Shown here piece by piece: positions 1-7,070 of a DNA stretch of 19,387 nt. The notes below the pieces were generated by a model. That model worked only from the letters and a program-made list of their open reading frames with translations. It ran no database searches and was not told the origin of the DNA. The translations under genes and the position numbers were made by a program. Every line of letters begins with the position of its first letter. The first letter of the stretch is position 1. This DNA comes from Bacteroidales bacterium (GTDB taxonomy: Bacteria > Bacteroidota > Bacteroidia > Bacteroidales > VadinHA17), in the NCBI GenBank assembly GCA_025455505.1, contig JALOMK010000004.1, positions 1-19,387 on the forward strand, given 5' to 3'.

Positions 1-811
1 AGTACGAGGCCATTCGCGGGTCCTTGACGGCACTGCATCGCATGTGAGTACCGAAAATCTCGAAAGCATCCCGGGGAAAGGCATAACTGCAGTCTCAGGG
101 AATGAAAGATATTTTGCAGGGGGATACAGGTTCATTAATGAAAACGGCATACCTCCTGATGAATCAATCATGCGCCTGGCTGCCGAATGGGAAGAAGAAG
201 CAAGGAGCATAGTATATTTTGCCGACAGTAAAAGGTTGCTGGCAGTAATTTCAGTATCGGATCCTCTGAGGCCGACTTCAGGGGATGCCGTAAGGAAGCT
301 TGAAGAAATGGGTATCCGGGTTTTCATGGTTACAGGCGACAACGAAAAGACTGCCGCCTCTGTTGCCCGGAAAACGGGTATAAAGGAGTACAGGGCAGGC
401 ATGCTTCCATCCGATAAGGCCGCTTTCATCAGCGATCTGCAGGCGAGGGGACTTGTCGCAGGGATGGTCGGTGACGGCATTAACGACAGCCAGGCACTTG
501 CAACAGCGGATATCAGCATAGCAATGGGAAAAGGATCGGATATAGCCATAGATGCATCGAAAATGACAATAATTAGCAGCGACCTGTCGGTAATACCTTC
601 TGCATTGAAACTAAGCAGGAAGACAGTGAGGACTATCCGCCAGAACCTTTTCTGGGCATTCATATACAATATAATCGGGATACCGCTGGCCGCAGGGATA
701 CTTTATCCTGTAAACGGATTCCTGCTTAACCCCATGATAGCAGGCCTGGCAATGGCGCTGAGCAGCGTCAGCGTGGTGAGCAACAGCCTGAGGCTTAAAT
801 ATACAGAGTAG
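1..811 (+). CDS. copA: Cu(I)-type P1B ATPase, C-terminal part (partial at window start)
   Basis: This is the C-terminal part of a heavy-metal P-type ATPase, which exports monovalent copper across the inner membrane using ATP. The reading frame is open to the left edge, so the start lies outside; the GTG at 44 is an internal codon, because the IPGKG motif of the nucleotide-binding domain follows it only about 20 residues later. Visible in order are IPGKG, the DPLRP stretch, VTGDN, the hinge motif GDGINDSQ, and two final membrane helices. The first of these carries the YN pair (FIYNIIGIPLAAG) and the last carries MALSS, the MxxSS copper-site pattern of P1B-1 enzymes. The phosphorylated DKTGT loop, the CPC helix and any metal-binding domains lie outside the window, so the copper assignment rests on the last two helices. 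The gene converges on the lipoprotein gene at 852 with a 40-bp gap and no obvious terminator. Confidence 0.9.
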   Translation, partial: VRGHSRVLDGTASHVSTENLESIPGKGITAVSGNERYFAGGYRFINENGIPPDESIMRLAAEWEEEARSIVYFADSKRLLAVISVSDPLRPTSGDAVRKLEEMGIRVFMVTGDNEKTAASVARKTGIKEYRAGMLPSDKAAFISDLQARGLVAGMVGDGINDSQALATADISIAMGKGSDIAIDASKMTIISSDLSVIPSALKLSRKTVRTIRQNLFWAFIYNIIGIPLAAGILYPVNGFLLNPMIAGLAMALSSVSVVSNSLRLKYTE

Positions 812-851
812 TTTCGTATGCAAAATAAGCCGGCTGGAAAGGCAAGGTGCT

Positions 852-1256
852 TCAATAGCCCCTGAACAGTTTTTCGGCAAGTACCTTCCTGTCATACTGG
901 ACGTCAGTGAGCCTGTAGCTTACGGAAGAGTTGTTTTCGATCCTGTAGATCCAGTATCCGCTTATACCACCGGGTGAGTAATAATTTCGGGAGATGTAGA
1001 GCCTGTCGCCAGGCATAAAGTAACAGTTTCTGCCGTAAGCGGAGAATTTCCCGTATGTACTGTCCATTGATGTTTTTATCCAGACCAGGTTGACTTCGGA
1101 AAATGTTTCAATCCCTGTTTTCCTGAAGTCGAGGAAGGTGCCGACATATTTCCTTGTTATGAAAATCTCCTCCTCCTCAGGGAGCGAAGTGGAATCGCGC
1201 GATGAGGTGCATGATAGAGTGATCCCGAGAAAGATCAGAAATGCCAGTTTTTTCAT
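852..1256 (-). CDS. Small exported lipoprotein of unknown function
   Basis: I do not recognise this 134-residue protein. It opens with a short signal sequence (MKKLAFLIFLGITLSC) ending in a Cys near residue 16, which fits a lipoprotein although the lipobox is not canonical (ITLSC). The rest is a soluble domain rich in Tyr, Arg and Ser. I chose the ATG at 1256 because it starts directly at the signal peptide; an in-frame TTG seven codons upstream would only add a poor leader. No clear Shine-Dalgarno is visible. It lies 115 bp downstream of the DUF2490 gene on the same strand, so it could be the last gene of the polyphosphate-polymerase operon, but that gap is also large enough for its own promoter. 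I found no TAnnTTTG element in it. Confidence 0.7.
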   Translation of the reverse strand: MKKLAFLIFLGITLSCTSSRDSTSLPEEEEIFITRKYVGTFLDFRKTGIETFSEVNLVWIKTSMDSTYGKFSAYGRNCYFMPGDRLYISRNYYSPGGISGYWIYRIENNSSVSYRLTDVQYDRKVLAEKLFRGY

Positions 1257-1371
1257 GCGGGCGGAGAGTGCTATCAAACAGGTGCTTCATCATTAAAACG
1301 AATTCAGGCTCCCTTTTATTGCTGTATCAGCTTTGCGCAGGTGAGGAAAGGAAAGTCTTCAGGTCTGTATT

Positions 1372-2055
1372 TCAGAAACTTACCTTTAATGCAATCGATA
1401 AAATGTGTTTGTCTTCATACTCCGACTTAAAGTCGCGCTGGAATATGTAGCCGATGTCAAATGCGGTTGAATTGCTGATCCTGAGCTCCGTTCCTCCTGA
1501 CAGTCGCATCCTGTTTATATCGAGACCTTCATTTTCAAAGAGGGGATTATATGCCTCTATGAAGAAGTAAGGAGAGAATGGCTTTGAAGAGAAATCATAC
1601 TCCGTTTTGAACCTGATCCTTCCTGCCCAGGCGGCAGCAATATCTTCCGAGTCCTCAATGTATGTTTTAGTTGCCCGTTGAATCCTGAACCTGCCGGAGA
1701 ATGTGAAATTCCCTGCAGGATATTTCACGATAGCGTCGAGAGTAAGCCTGTGCCTGTAGTAATATTCACCGTCATCTTCAAGTGCGCTTGACAACCTGTA
1801 GGAAGCAGATCCCGAAAAATAATCACTGAACTCATACTGCAAGGCAGCCTCCAGGAATATATAATCGATCTTTGATGCATTCTCAAATGTCCTTACTGAA
1901 CCGGAAAGCATAAGGTCGAGCCTCTTCGTAATTTTCTTTTCCGCATCCAGTTCGAACCAGATTCCGAAATCCTTTTCCTGTGCCGAAACCGTAAAAGATG
2001 CATACATCAGCAAAGGCAGCAGCAGGGATATCCTTTTAATCATCGTCACCATCAT
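1372..2055 (-). CDS. DUF2490-like outer-membrane beta-barrel protein
   Basis: This is a predicted outer-membrane protein of about 227 residues. It has a signal peptide (MIKRISLLLPLLMYASFTVSA, cleaved before QEKD), then alternating amphipathic strands and turns, and ends in Phe (LKVSF) as barrel proteins do. The pattern FGIWFELDAEKKITKRLDL near the mature start and the YRHRLTLDA segment resemble the DUF2490 family, which is common in Bacteroidota and has no known function. The chosen ATG at 2055 lies 9 nt after a strong GAGGAGG ribosome site; ATGs at 2052 and 2043 are alternatives. The start overlaps the end of the upstream DUF4956 gene by 20 bp, so the two are probably translationally coupled. 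Its place in the operon suggests an envelope partner of the polyphosphate polymerase module, but nothing here shows what it binds or transports. Confidence 0.8.
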   Translation of the reverse strand: MMVTMIKRISLLLPLLMYASFTVSAQEKDFGIWFELDAEKKITKRLDLMLSGSVRTFENASKIDYIFLEAALQYEFSDYFSGSASYRLSSALEDDGEYYYRHRLTLDAIVKYPAGNFTFSGRFRIQRATKTYIEDSEDIAAAWAGRIRFKTEYDFSSKPFSPYFFIEAYNPLFENEGLDINRMRLSGGTELRISNSTAFDIGYIFQRDFKSEYEDKHILSIALKVSF

Positions 2056-2731
2056 CTTTTCTTTCCTCCTCGTCCTGCAAGGGCAGGTTATTGCCCTCAG
2101 CGTCATAGAATACAGTTATTGTACAAGTATCTCTCAGGAAGTCAATTTTACCTATTTCTGCTCTCTTTATGCCGTGTATTCCGGTCCTTTCCTTCAGGTC
2201 AGCCAGCAGCTCATCATATTTATCAGGTTTGATGAGGGCGATTTTTTCGTATGTAATTATTTTAGAAGATTCATGCTTCATCAGCCATACTCTCTCAAGG
2301 CCGTAGGTTATTCCTATCAATACAATGTTTGTGAAAATAAGGTCTGCGACGCTGGTATTGTCGCTTGTAAGGGCATTGATTACGGATATGCCTATTACGA
2401 GGAAGAGGTAAGTCATTTCCTTGATAGGTATTGAATCGGTCCTGTAGCGGATTATACCGAAGATTGCAAAGAGACCGAGCGCAAATCCTATCTGCAGTTT
2501 CACGCTCTCGAGAAGGAAGCAGAGGAGGAATACCACGCTGGCTATCAGGATGTAGGTGAAGAGATAATCCTTGCGACGGGTTGTTGCATAATACAGGTAC
2601 CTTACCAGAATCAGTATCACCGTTGTATTGAGGGCAAACCTGAACAGGAATTCAAGGAAGGCGGGCACGTCGATTAGTTCAATTCCGGCAATGCGGATAC
2701 TTTCAGGCGCAAAGATCAGATGAATATTCAT
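2036..2731 (-). CDS. DUF4956 family inner-membrane protein
   Basis: This is a 231-residue membrane protein of the DUF4956 family. About four to five hydrophobic helices occupy the first two thirds, and the family's hallmark stretch is clear: GLFAIFGIIRYRTDSIPIKEM, a Gly-rich helix followed by a polar RYRTD loop. The last third is cytoplasmic-looking and ends in a strongly acidic tail (EERKDDGDDD). DUF4956 proteins are often neighbours of VTC-domain polyphosphate polymerases, as here, and may anchor or assist them at the membrane; the role is not established. I chose ATG 2731 (MNIHLIF) over an upstream alternative near 2788 because it precedes the first family-like residues. It overlaps the end of the VTC gene by 29 bp. 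The codons of the acidic tail also contain the ribosome-binding site of the next gene. Confidence 0.85.
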   Translation of the reverse strand: MNIHLIFAPESIRIAGIELIDVPAFLEFLFRFALNTTVILILVRYLYYATTRRKDYLFTYILIASVVFLLCFLLESVKLQIGFALGLFAIFGIIRYRTDSIPIKEMTYLFLVIGISVINALTSDNTSVADLIFTNIVLIGITYGLERVWLMKHESSKIITYEKIALIKPDKYDELLADLKERTGIHGIKRAEIGKIDFLRDTCTITVFYDAEGNNLPLQDEEERKDDGDDD

Positions 2732-3488
2732 TCTCGATTTTATTAAGAAGTAAGAGACCTGGTTTGATTGTATTCCTGCGCAGCTCATCGTACAGGAGAG
2801 ACGCTCCCGTGCAGTATTTGCTGAATCGCGACTGACGTATGCCGAGTGACTTCAGGGCCTCCAGGATGACTGATGCCCCGGCAGCCGCATCCCGTTTGAG
2901 TTCAGCGATTGCGAGAAAGGGCAAAGCAATACTGTCTTCTCCGGGCCTGCTGAAGGAAAGGTTATAGTCGATTGTTATCCGCTCCGGAGGATTTTCACTG
3001 GCAAGGCTTATCCTTGTAAAACTGCTTGTGAGGACACACCTTATTGTTGAGGCGTAATCCGGGATATGCGAATTTATGAATTCAAGCGACTGGCAGTCAG
3101 GCGTACCGGAAGATGGGAGCCTGCCCTCGGTGCGTGTTTTTATTGTCCTGCCCTTGTTATTCCTGCTTTTAATTTCAAGGAATGATTCGCCGGTAGTCAG
3201 GTAAGTCCTGAATCTTATTTTTTTTCTTTCTTTCCTTCCTGTGACATGCTGCTCATAAAACCTGAAATCCTCGGTGTCGAGGTAAGCAGTAGAGTAGGAG
3301 AGTTCCCTGCGATCGTTGATTTCTAATACCCTGTAGTTCCCGTTCATTGCGGAAAGAAGAGCCGGAATTTTTGTAAGGGGCATAATGAACTTTGTGTCAT
3401 TCCTGTTCATCAGCCTTATACTGGCCGTATCAGCGAGCGAAATGGCAGGGTAGGACCTGAGTATGCTCTCAATCAGGGGAAGCTGCAT
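2703..3488 (-). CDS. VTC-domain polyphosphate polymerase
   Basis: This 261-residue protein matches the VTC domain, the catalytic domain of the eukaryotic polyphosphate polymerase Vtc4, which joins phosphates from nucleoside triphosphate into polyphosphate inside a basic tunnel barrel. Visible family motifs are RNDTKF (31-34, Lys33), YLDTEDFRFYEQH, the basic strand KKIRFR (Arg92, Arg94), LEIK (Glu105, Lys107) followed by NKGRT, TIDYNL (Asp174), AELK (Glu196, Lys198) and SKYC (Lys224). Their order and spacing fit an intact enzyme. There is no SPX sensor domain, as is usual for bacterial members. The start lies 2 nt after the stop of the upstream secreted protein gene, and its 3' end overlaps the DUF4956 gene. 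Bacterial VTC proteins pair often with DUF4956, so the assignment is well supported by context, although polyphosphate as the product is an inference. Confidence 0.87.
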   Translation of the reverse strand: MQLPLIESILRSYPAISLADTASIRLMNRNDTKFIMPLTKIPALLSAMNGNYRVLEINDRRELSYSTAYLDTEDFRFYEQHVTGRKERKKIRFRTYLTTGESFLEIKSRNNKGRTIKTRTEGRLPSSGTPDCQSLEFINSHIPDYASTIRCVLTSSFTRISLASENPPERITIDYNLSFSRPGEDSIALPFLAIAELKRDAAAGASVILEALKSLGIRQSRFSKYCTGASLLYDELRRNTIKPGLLLLNKIENEYSSDLCA

Positions 3489-3490
3489 TA

Positions 3491-3898
3491 TCAGAATGTT
3501 GTGTACTGGTAGATCTTGCGCGATTTGAGCTTCTTGTTTGCATCAAATACTTTCTTCTCCACTCTCAGCCCGTTTTCTATCCTGTATTCTGAATATTCCT
3601 TCAGCCTGCCGGATGGATCAAATTCTTCCTCAAGGATCTTATTGCCGCCTGCATCATACTTATACCTGAAATGCTTATCAACCTTACCATCCTTGTATGA
3701 TATTTCTTCAAGGATATTTCCCTTTTCATCGTAGTAAGTCTCAGATTCCTTCATCTCCTTCTTTATCATCACGTCATTCTTTTCCTCAAGGACTATGATG
3801 CTTTTTATGCGGGGTTTCTTATCCTCATTCTGGGCAAGGCAGGTTCCGGCTGTGAGAGTTGCCAGCAGCACAAGCAAAAGAATCTTGGCACTTTTCAT
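3491..3898 (-). CDS. Secreted YD-repeat-like protein
   Basis: This 135-residue protein has a clean signal peptide (MKSAKILLLVLLATLTAGTCLA, cleaved before QNEDKK), followed by a short linker and four imperfect repeats of the form Tyr/Phe-Asp-x-x-Gly/Lys with an aromatic plus acidic strand: YYDEKGN, YKYDAGGN, FDPSGR and FDANKK. These resemble the beta-hairpin repeats of YD/RHS or MORN-variant proteins of Bacteroidota. The cysteine in the signal region sits too close to the cleavage site to call a lipoprotein with confidence. It is the first gene of the operon leading into the VTC polymerase, with 2 nt between stop and next start. A candidate TAGATTTG promoter element lies 54 bp upstream. The function is unknown; a surface or periplasmic role is inferred from the signal peptide only. 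Confidence 0.75.
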   Translation of the reverse strand: MKSAKILLLVLLATLTAGTCLAQNEDKKPRIKSIIVLEEKNDVMIKKEMKESETYYDEKGNILEEISYKDGKVDKHFRYKYDAGGNKILEEEFDPSGRLKEYSEYRIENGLRVEKKVFDANKKLKSRKIYQYTTF

Positions 3899-3930
3899 AC
3901 TTTCATTTTAACATGTTATACATAAAACCG

Positions 3931-3948
3931 ATAATTGCAATCAATTAT
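3931..3948. repeat. Inverted repeat near the predicted VTC-operon transcription start
   Basis: ATAATTG and CAATTAT form a perfect 7-bp inverted repeat around a 4-nt CAAT spacer. It begins 4 bp downstream of the candidate -7 box, so it would overlap the transcription start. A second perfect palindrome, TAACATGTTA at 3909-3918, lies between it and the start codon. Either could be an operator, but AT-rich inverted repeats also arise by chance. Confidence 0.4.
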
Positions 3949-3951
3949 TGT

Positions 3952-3959
3952 CAAATCTA
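3952..3959 (-). promoter_or_regulatory. Candidate -7 promoter element of the VTC operon
   Basis: Read on the minus strand this is TAGATTTG, an exact match to the Bacteroidota TAnnTTTG box. The start codon at 3898 lies 54 nt downstream, giving a short leader. The nearest TTG upstream (3984-3986) is 24 nt away, slightly beyond the usual 17-23 nt, so the -33 part is weak. Confidence 0.5.
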
Positions 3960-4169
3960 ACCATTGTAAGCTGTTTTTAAAAACAATATCGATGAATCAG
4001 GTCAATTCTTTGACGGGATTATTATTTTTTTCATCGGAGTTATTTACATGACTTATCTGATTTAATGAATTTAAGCATTTAGTGCGAAAGCGAATTACAC
4101 TATATACACATTAACATTAAGCTATTTTACCCATGCCGGGCAGTTTGTGTATTGATACTTTTACAATTC

Positions 4170-4190
4170 CGGCAGAAGCAGTATCTGCCG
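4170..4190 (+). promoter_or_regulatory. Hairpin in the leader of the PiT-like permease gene
   Basis: CGGCAGA and TCTGCCG form a perfect 7-bp GC-rich stem around a 7-nt loop, ending 16 nt before the permease ATG at 4207. It has no T-run after it, so it is not a classical terminator. It could be an operator or a leader RNA structure affecting translation; which of these is not shown by the sequence. Confidence 0.4.
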
Positions 4191-4206
4191 CAAAAGCACA
4201 TTTGCC

Positions 4207-5238
4207 ATGTCACCGATGATCAGCCATTTACTGGTCCCCTTTCTGGTGGCGCTCTTCCTTGCAATCAACATGGGGGGAAGCGGCACGGGTCCGGCATTCT
4301 CCGTGGCCTATGGAGTGAACGCAATTAAAAAGTCACTTATCCCGGGTTTGTTCGGAATAATGGTATTTATCGGTGCGATAACTGCAGGCAAGGCTACTGC
4401 CACGACAATGGGCAAGGAACTGCTTGACCCGGAAAGGATGACTGTTGTGCTTGTAACCATAATACTCCTGTCGGTTTCAATATCGCTTCTGATTGCAAAC
4501 CTTGCAGGCATTCCGCAGTCAACAAGCCAGTCGACTGTGTTTGCCATTTCGGCCCCGGCAATTTATTTTAATAGTTTCAGTTCCCAGAAACTTTTCCTTG
4601 AGATAATACCGGCATGGTTCATACTCCCGCTTATATCTTTCTTTATATGCTTCCTGGCCGGTAAATACATCTACACTCCTCTCAGGCGGAGGGGCTGGAC
4701 TATATCAAAGAGGGTCAATAACAGTCCGATACTGATGTCATTGATTGTGATAACTTCACTTTACGTGGCCTTTTCAATCGGCGCCAACAACGTTGCAAAC
4801 GCATCCGGACCTGTTGCCTCGATGACGATGAATGAACTTAATATTACAAACGAAAGCAAGTTTATCTTCATCATGATCCTCTCCACTCTTGTTGTGGCCC
4901 CGAGTTTCGGGATAGGTAGTTCAATATTCGGACACAAGATTGTTCAGAACACGGGAAAGGAGATTGTGCTCTTCGGCAGGATAGAGGCGGTTATAATAGC
5001 CTTCGTATCGGCCTCCCTAATGCTTCTTGCCTCCGTATCAAAGGGAATCCCAACCTCCCTCGTTCAGCTTAATGTGGCTTCAATACTTGGCATCGGTGTT
5101 GCCAAGCTCGGCTTCAGGAATATTTTCATGAAAACCGAAGTGAATAAATTCTTTGCAATGTGGGTCATAAGCCCGGTAGTTGCATTTTCGCTTTCGTTCA
5201 TCCTGACCTTTATTGCATCGAAGATGGGATGGATCTGA
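4207..5238 (+). CDS. PiT-family anion permease, CysP-like (phosphate or sulfate)
   Basis: This 343-residue protein has about ten hydrophobic helices and the internal duplication of the PiT family (inorganic phosphate transporter). Second-half signature residues are GANNVANASGPV (192-203), and the first-half counterpart is INMGGSGTGPA (20-30). Classical phosphate carriers read GANDxANxxGT in both halves; here the Asp is Asn in the second copy and the first is degenerate. That pattern and the short length (PitA is near 500 residues, Bacillus CysP near 350) are closer to the CysP sulfate permease branch. Paired motifs GIPQSTSQST (101-110) and GIPTSLVQLN support the two-repeat fold. It diverges from the polyphosphate polymerase operon, which favours phosphate by context, so the substrate stays open. 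The second ATG at 4216 is an alternative start; no ribosome site separates them. Confidence 0.82.
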   Translation: MSPMISHLLVPFLVALFLAINMGGSGTGPAFSVAYGVNAIKKSLIPGLFGIMVFIGAITAGKATATTMGKELLDPERMTVVLVTIILLSVSISLLIANLAGIPQSTSQSTVFAISAPAIYFNSFSSQKLFLEIIPAWFILPLISFFICFLAGKYIYTPLRRRGWTISKRVNNSPILMSLIVITSLYVAFSIGANNVANASGPVASMTMNELNITNESKFIFIMILSTLVVAPSFGIGSSIFGHKIVQNTGKEIVLFGRIEAVIIAFVSASLMLLASVSKGIPTSLVQLNVASILGIGVAKLGFRNIFMKTEVNKFFAMWVISPVVAFSLSFILTFIASKMGWI

Positions 5239-5291
5239 TCCGAGCGGAAATCTCAGGCAATGAAGCAGATTCCAGGTTCCTTCATACTTTG

Positions 5292-5996
5292 TCAGATCCC
5301 GGCGGCAATTATCCCGATGCAGACAGGAACCAGGCAGGCTGCCAGAATAACTGACCAGTATGTAATGTTTACCTGCCTGTTGCTGTTGTGCAGATAGGAA
5401 ATGTCAGCGTTGCTTATCCCCGCTGATTTGGGTCCGGAATAGCTTTCAATCAGGGTCTCCACCCAGAAGGAATAATCGTGAAATGTCGGGTAGGAATAGT
5501 CCTCGTTGGGCGTGATTGCCAGGACATGCCTGAAGTGCAGAGGGGTGTTGCCTGCATCGAAAGAATATTTCTTCCCCTTTCCAGATCCGAAATGTACCTC
5601 GTCATGCCTTGCATCAGCCTGCATCTTAATATAGGACATTCTTAAAGGTAAATTGCGGATAACGACTTTTGAAAGCGGGGCAATGAACGAAGGCTGGTTG
5701 TCAGCGAAAAAGGGACCTGCATCCTGTTCATTGTTCACAACAGTAACCGATCTCTGATAATCGATGTAGAGCGGTTGCCGCAGCTTGTTCTCAACCGAAA
5801 CGGTCGCGGCAATTCCCTGTCTTATGAAGCTATATCGCAATGATACAGTATCGTTGTCGACGACATATTCCTTGAGATCATTCTGCGGAAGGTCAGCCGA
5901 AATAAAAACATACTGATACTTTGAACAGGAGGAACCCACAACCAGTACCGAAGCCAGGAGAATGCTTGCTGTTGTTTTTATACCGGGCTGTCGCAT
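5292..5996 (-). CDS. Exported lipoprotein with C-terminal membrane helix, unknown function
   Basis: I do not recognise this 234-residue protein. It starts with a lipoprotein signal (MRQPGIKTTASILLASVLVV then GSSC, Cys24), followed by a domain rich in beta-type segments, for example VSLRYSFIRQGIAATVSVENKL and VVIRNLPLRMSY, which could be an immunoglobulin-like or similar fold. The last about 20 residues (WSVILAACLVPVCIGIIAAG) form a hydrophobic helix, so the protein may be held at both ends. I chose the ATG at 5996; a GTG at 6002 adds two codons and is less likely. It converges with the permease gene (53-bp gap) and shares an upstream region with the divergent DUF2934 gene. Nothing in the sequence points to a partner. 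Confidence 0.72.
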   Translation of the reverse strand: MRQPGIKTTASILLASVLVVGSSCSKYQYVFISADLPQNDLKEYVVDNDTVSLRYSFIRQGIAATVSVENKLRQPLYIDYQRSVTVVNNEQDAGPFFADNQPSFIAPLSKVVIRNLPLRMSYIKMQADARHDEVHFGSGKGKKYSFDAGNTPLHFRHVLAITPNEDYSYPTFHDYSFWVETLIESYSGPKSAGISNADISYLHNSNRQVNITYWSVILAACLVPVCIGIIAAGI

Positions 5997-6105
5997 ACGC
6001 ACAGATTTTTAGGGTAACATTTTTCAATATTAAATTTAAACAATTTGCCTGACATGAAACACAGGAGGATGTACAGGAAGTTTTTATGTATTTCCATATA
6101 AGTTG

Positions 6106-6113
6106 TACCTTTG
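6106..6113 (+). promoter_or_regulatory. -7 promoter element of the DUF2934 gene
   Basis: TACCTTTG is an exact match to TAnnTTTG. A T-run at 6081-6085 stands about 20 nt upstream where the -33 TTTG would be. The downstream half overlaps a 13-bp inverted repeat (CCTTT-GCA-AAAGG, 6108-6120) lying over the likely transcription start, a possible operator. The element argues against any coding start upstream of it and supports the ATG at 6151. Confidence 0.6.
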
Positions 6114-6150
6114 CAAAAGGAATCTATTGATAAAGGTAATCCAGGGTAAT

Positions 6151-6372
6151 ATGAAAACTGCCAAAGCAAAAACAACAGTAACAGTCAAAAAAGCAGCACC
6201 TGCTTCAGCGACTGTAAAGACACGAAAGGTATCAGCTAAGAAGGGAGAACCTACCGAAGAACAGATCAGGCTTAAAGCACAGGAAATCTACAATGAACGG
6301 ATCAGCAGCGGCGTTTGGGGCACTGCTGACGATGACTGGCACAAGGCCGAGACAGTCCTGAGAGGATTGTAA
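6151..6372 (+). CDS. Small DUF2934 protein with basic N-terminal tail
   Basis: This 73-residue protein has two parts. Residues 1-35 are a Lys/Ala/Thr-rich, histone-tail-like segment (MKTAKAKTTVTVKK, then KTRKVSAKKG) that could contact nucleic acid or other polyanions. Residues 36-70 match DUF2934: an IRLKAQEIYNER helix, a short loop, and DDWHKAE with the conserved Asp-Trp and Ala-Glu. DUF2934 proteins are small, widespread and of unknown function; some are seen with stress-related genes. The ATG at 6151 is chosen because the earlier in-frame start falls inside the predicted promoter and the AGGG at 6143-6146 gives a plausible ribosome site. It converges with the YhhN gene with only 5 bp between stops. 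A polyanion-binding role is an inference from the basic tail alone. Confidence 0.75.
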   Translation: MKTAKAKTTVTVKKAAPASATVKTRKVSAKKGEPTEEQIRLKAQEIYNERISSGVWGTADDDWHKAETVLRGL

Positions 6373-6377
6373 ACGCC

Positions 6378-7070
6378 TCACCCGGTTTCATTCACGCCAC
6401 GGCTGAATTGCTTTATGACCCCAGTGGTAATCAGGTACTGTGCCGAAATATAAGTCGTCATTACCACGACCGATGACCAGTTGAAGGCGATCAGGAATTT
6501 ATTCACGGCTATTGCAGAATCAGACATGACAAACAGTATCGATCCTGCCAGCACCGGGATATAGCTGGCTTTTGGTACTTTCTCAATCCTGTTTATTGCG
6601 GCTGCGAGCATCGACATAATAACCAGGGTATACATTAATACAGGTAATCTCATATTCCCCAGGTGATTGTAAAGGACCCCGGCAAGAATAATCCCGGATA
6701 TCACAACCGGAACAAGGAAGTACCAGCGTCGTGATGCCAGGGCATTGCCGCCTTTTGTCTTCAGGAACAGCGAAAGGTAAGATAGCTGTGCCAGCAGGAA
6801 GGCTGCCAGTCCCATGATGAACATCATCCCGCCGCTGAACTCCAGGAGAATATCCCCGCACCACGAAAACAGCAATCCCGTAATAAGAAACCACTTCAGG
6901 CCTGATGCTGTTTTGCTTAGGTTTACATAACAGATCAGAAGGAGCAGGGGAATTATGAAAAACTTGGTGACAAAAGCAAGCGTATCAGATCCTGCCAGAC
7001 CGGCTGTTATATGCAGAAGGCCATTAATTGCATAAGTCGCTGTAAGGATTCTTGTATAATAATCTCTCAT
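6378..7070 (-). CDS. YhhN-family integral membrane protein (lysoplasmalogenase-like)
   Basis: This 230-residue protein has about eight hydrophobic helices and the YhhN/TMEM86 signatures: [13 protein letters not shown] (67-78, Asp73), the [13 protein letters not shown] helix, and [14 protein letters not shown] (179-192, Asp184). TMEM86B cleaves the vinyl-ether bond of lysoplasmalogen, and some bacterial YhhN proteins share this activity, acting in the inner membrane; for this copy the substrate is unproven. Its ATG overlaps the TGA of the upstream prolyl oligopeptidase gene (ATGA), so the two are transcribed together and translation is probably coupled. No functional link between a peptidase and this lipid enzyme is evident; co-transcription may just reflect genome packing. 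The two Asp residues support an intact protein. Confidence 0.85.
   Translation of the reverse strand: MRDYYTRILTATYAINGLLHITAGLAGSDTLAFVTKFFIIPLLLLICYVNLSKTASGLKWFLITGLLFSWCGDILLEFSGGMMFIMGLAAFLLAQLSYLSLFLKTKGGNALASRRWYFLVPVVISGIILAGVLYNHLGNMRLPVLMYTLVIMSMLAAAINRIEKVPKASYIPVLAGSILFVMSDSAIAVNKFLIAFNWSSVVVMTTYISAQYLITTGVIKQFSRGVNETG

Larger units (their letters stand above)
3899..4206. other. Divergent intergenic region between the VTC operon and the PiT-like permease
   Basis: This 308-bp AT-rich stretch carries no gene I can support. It holds, left to right, a palindrome at 3909-3918, an inverted repeat at 3931-3948, a candidate minus-strand -7 element at 3952-3959, and a hairpin at 4170-4190 just ahead of the permease start. 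I saw no convincing plus-strand TAnnTTTG/TTG pair for the permease; the closest is TACTTTTA at 4156-4163, which lacks a correctly spaced -33 box. Confidence 0.7.

Noticed and set aside
1..43. A true gene start at GTG 44 for the ATPase
   Set aside because: The frame is open to the left edge, and the protein would lack the phosphorylation loop and six helices, so it is a cut gene, not a short one.
4083..4163. Plus-strand promoter for the permease at TACTTTTA (4156-4163)
   Set aside because: The final G is missing and no TTG lies 17-23 nt upstream, so I did not annotate it.
6103..6150. Upstream start for the DUF2934 gene
   Set aside because: The added residues would be encoded by the predicted promoter and transcription start region; ATG 6151 has a better ribosome site.
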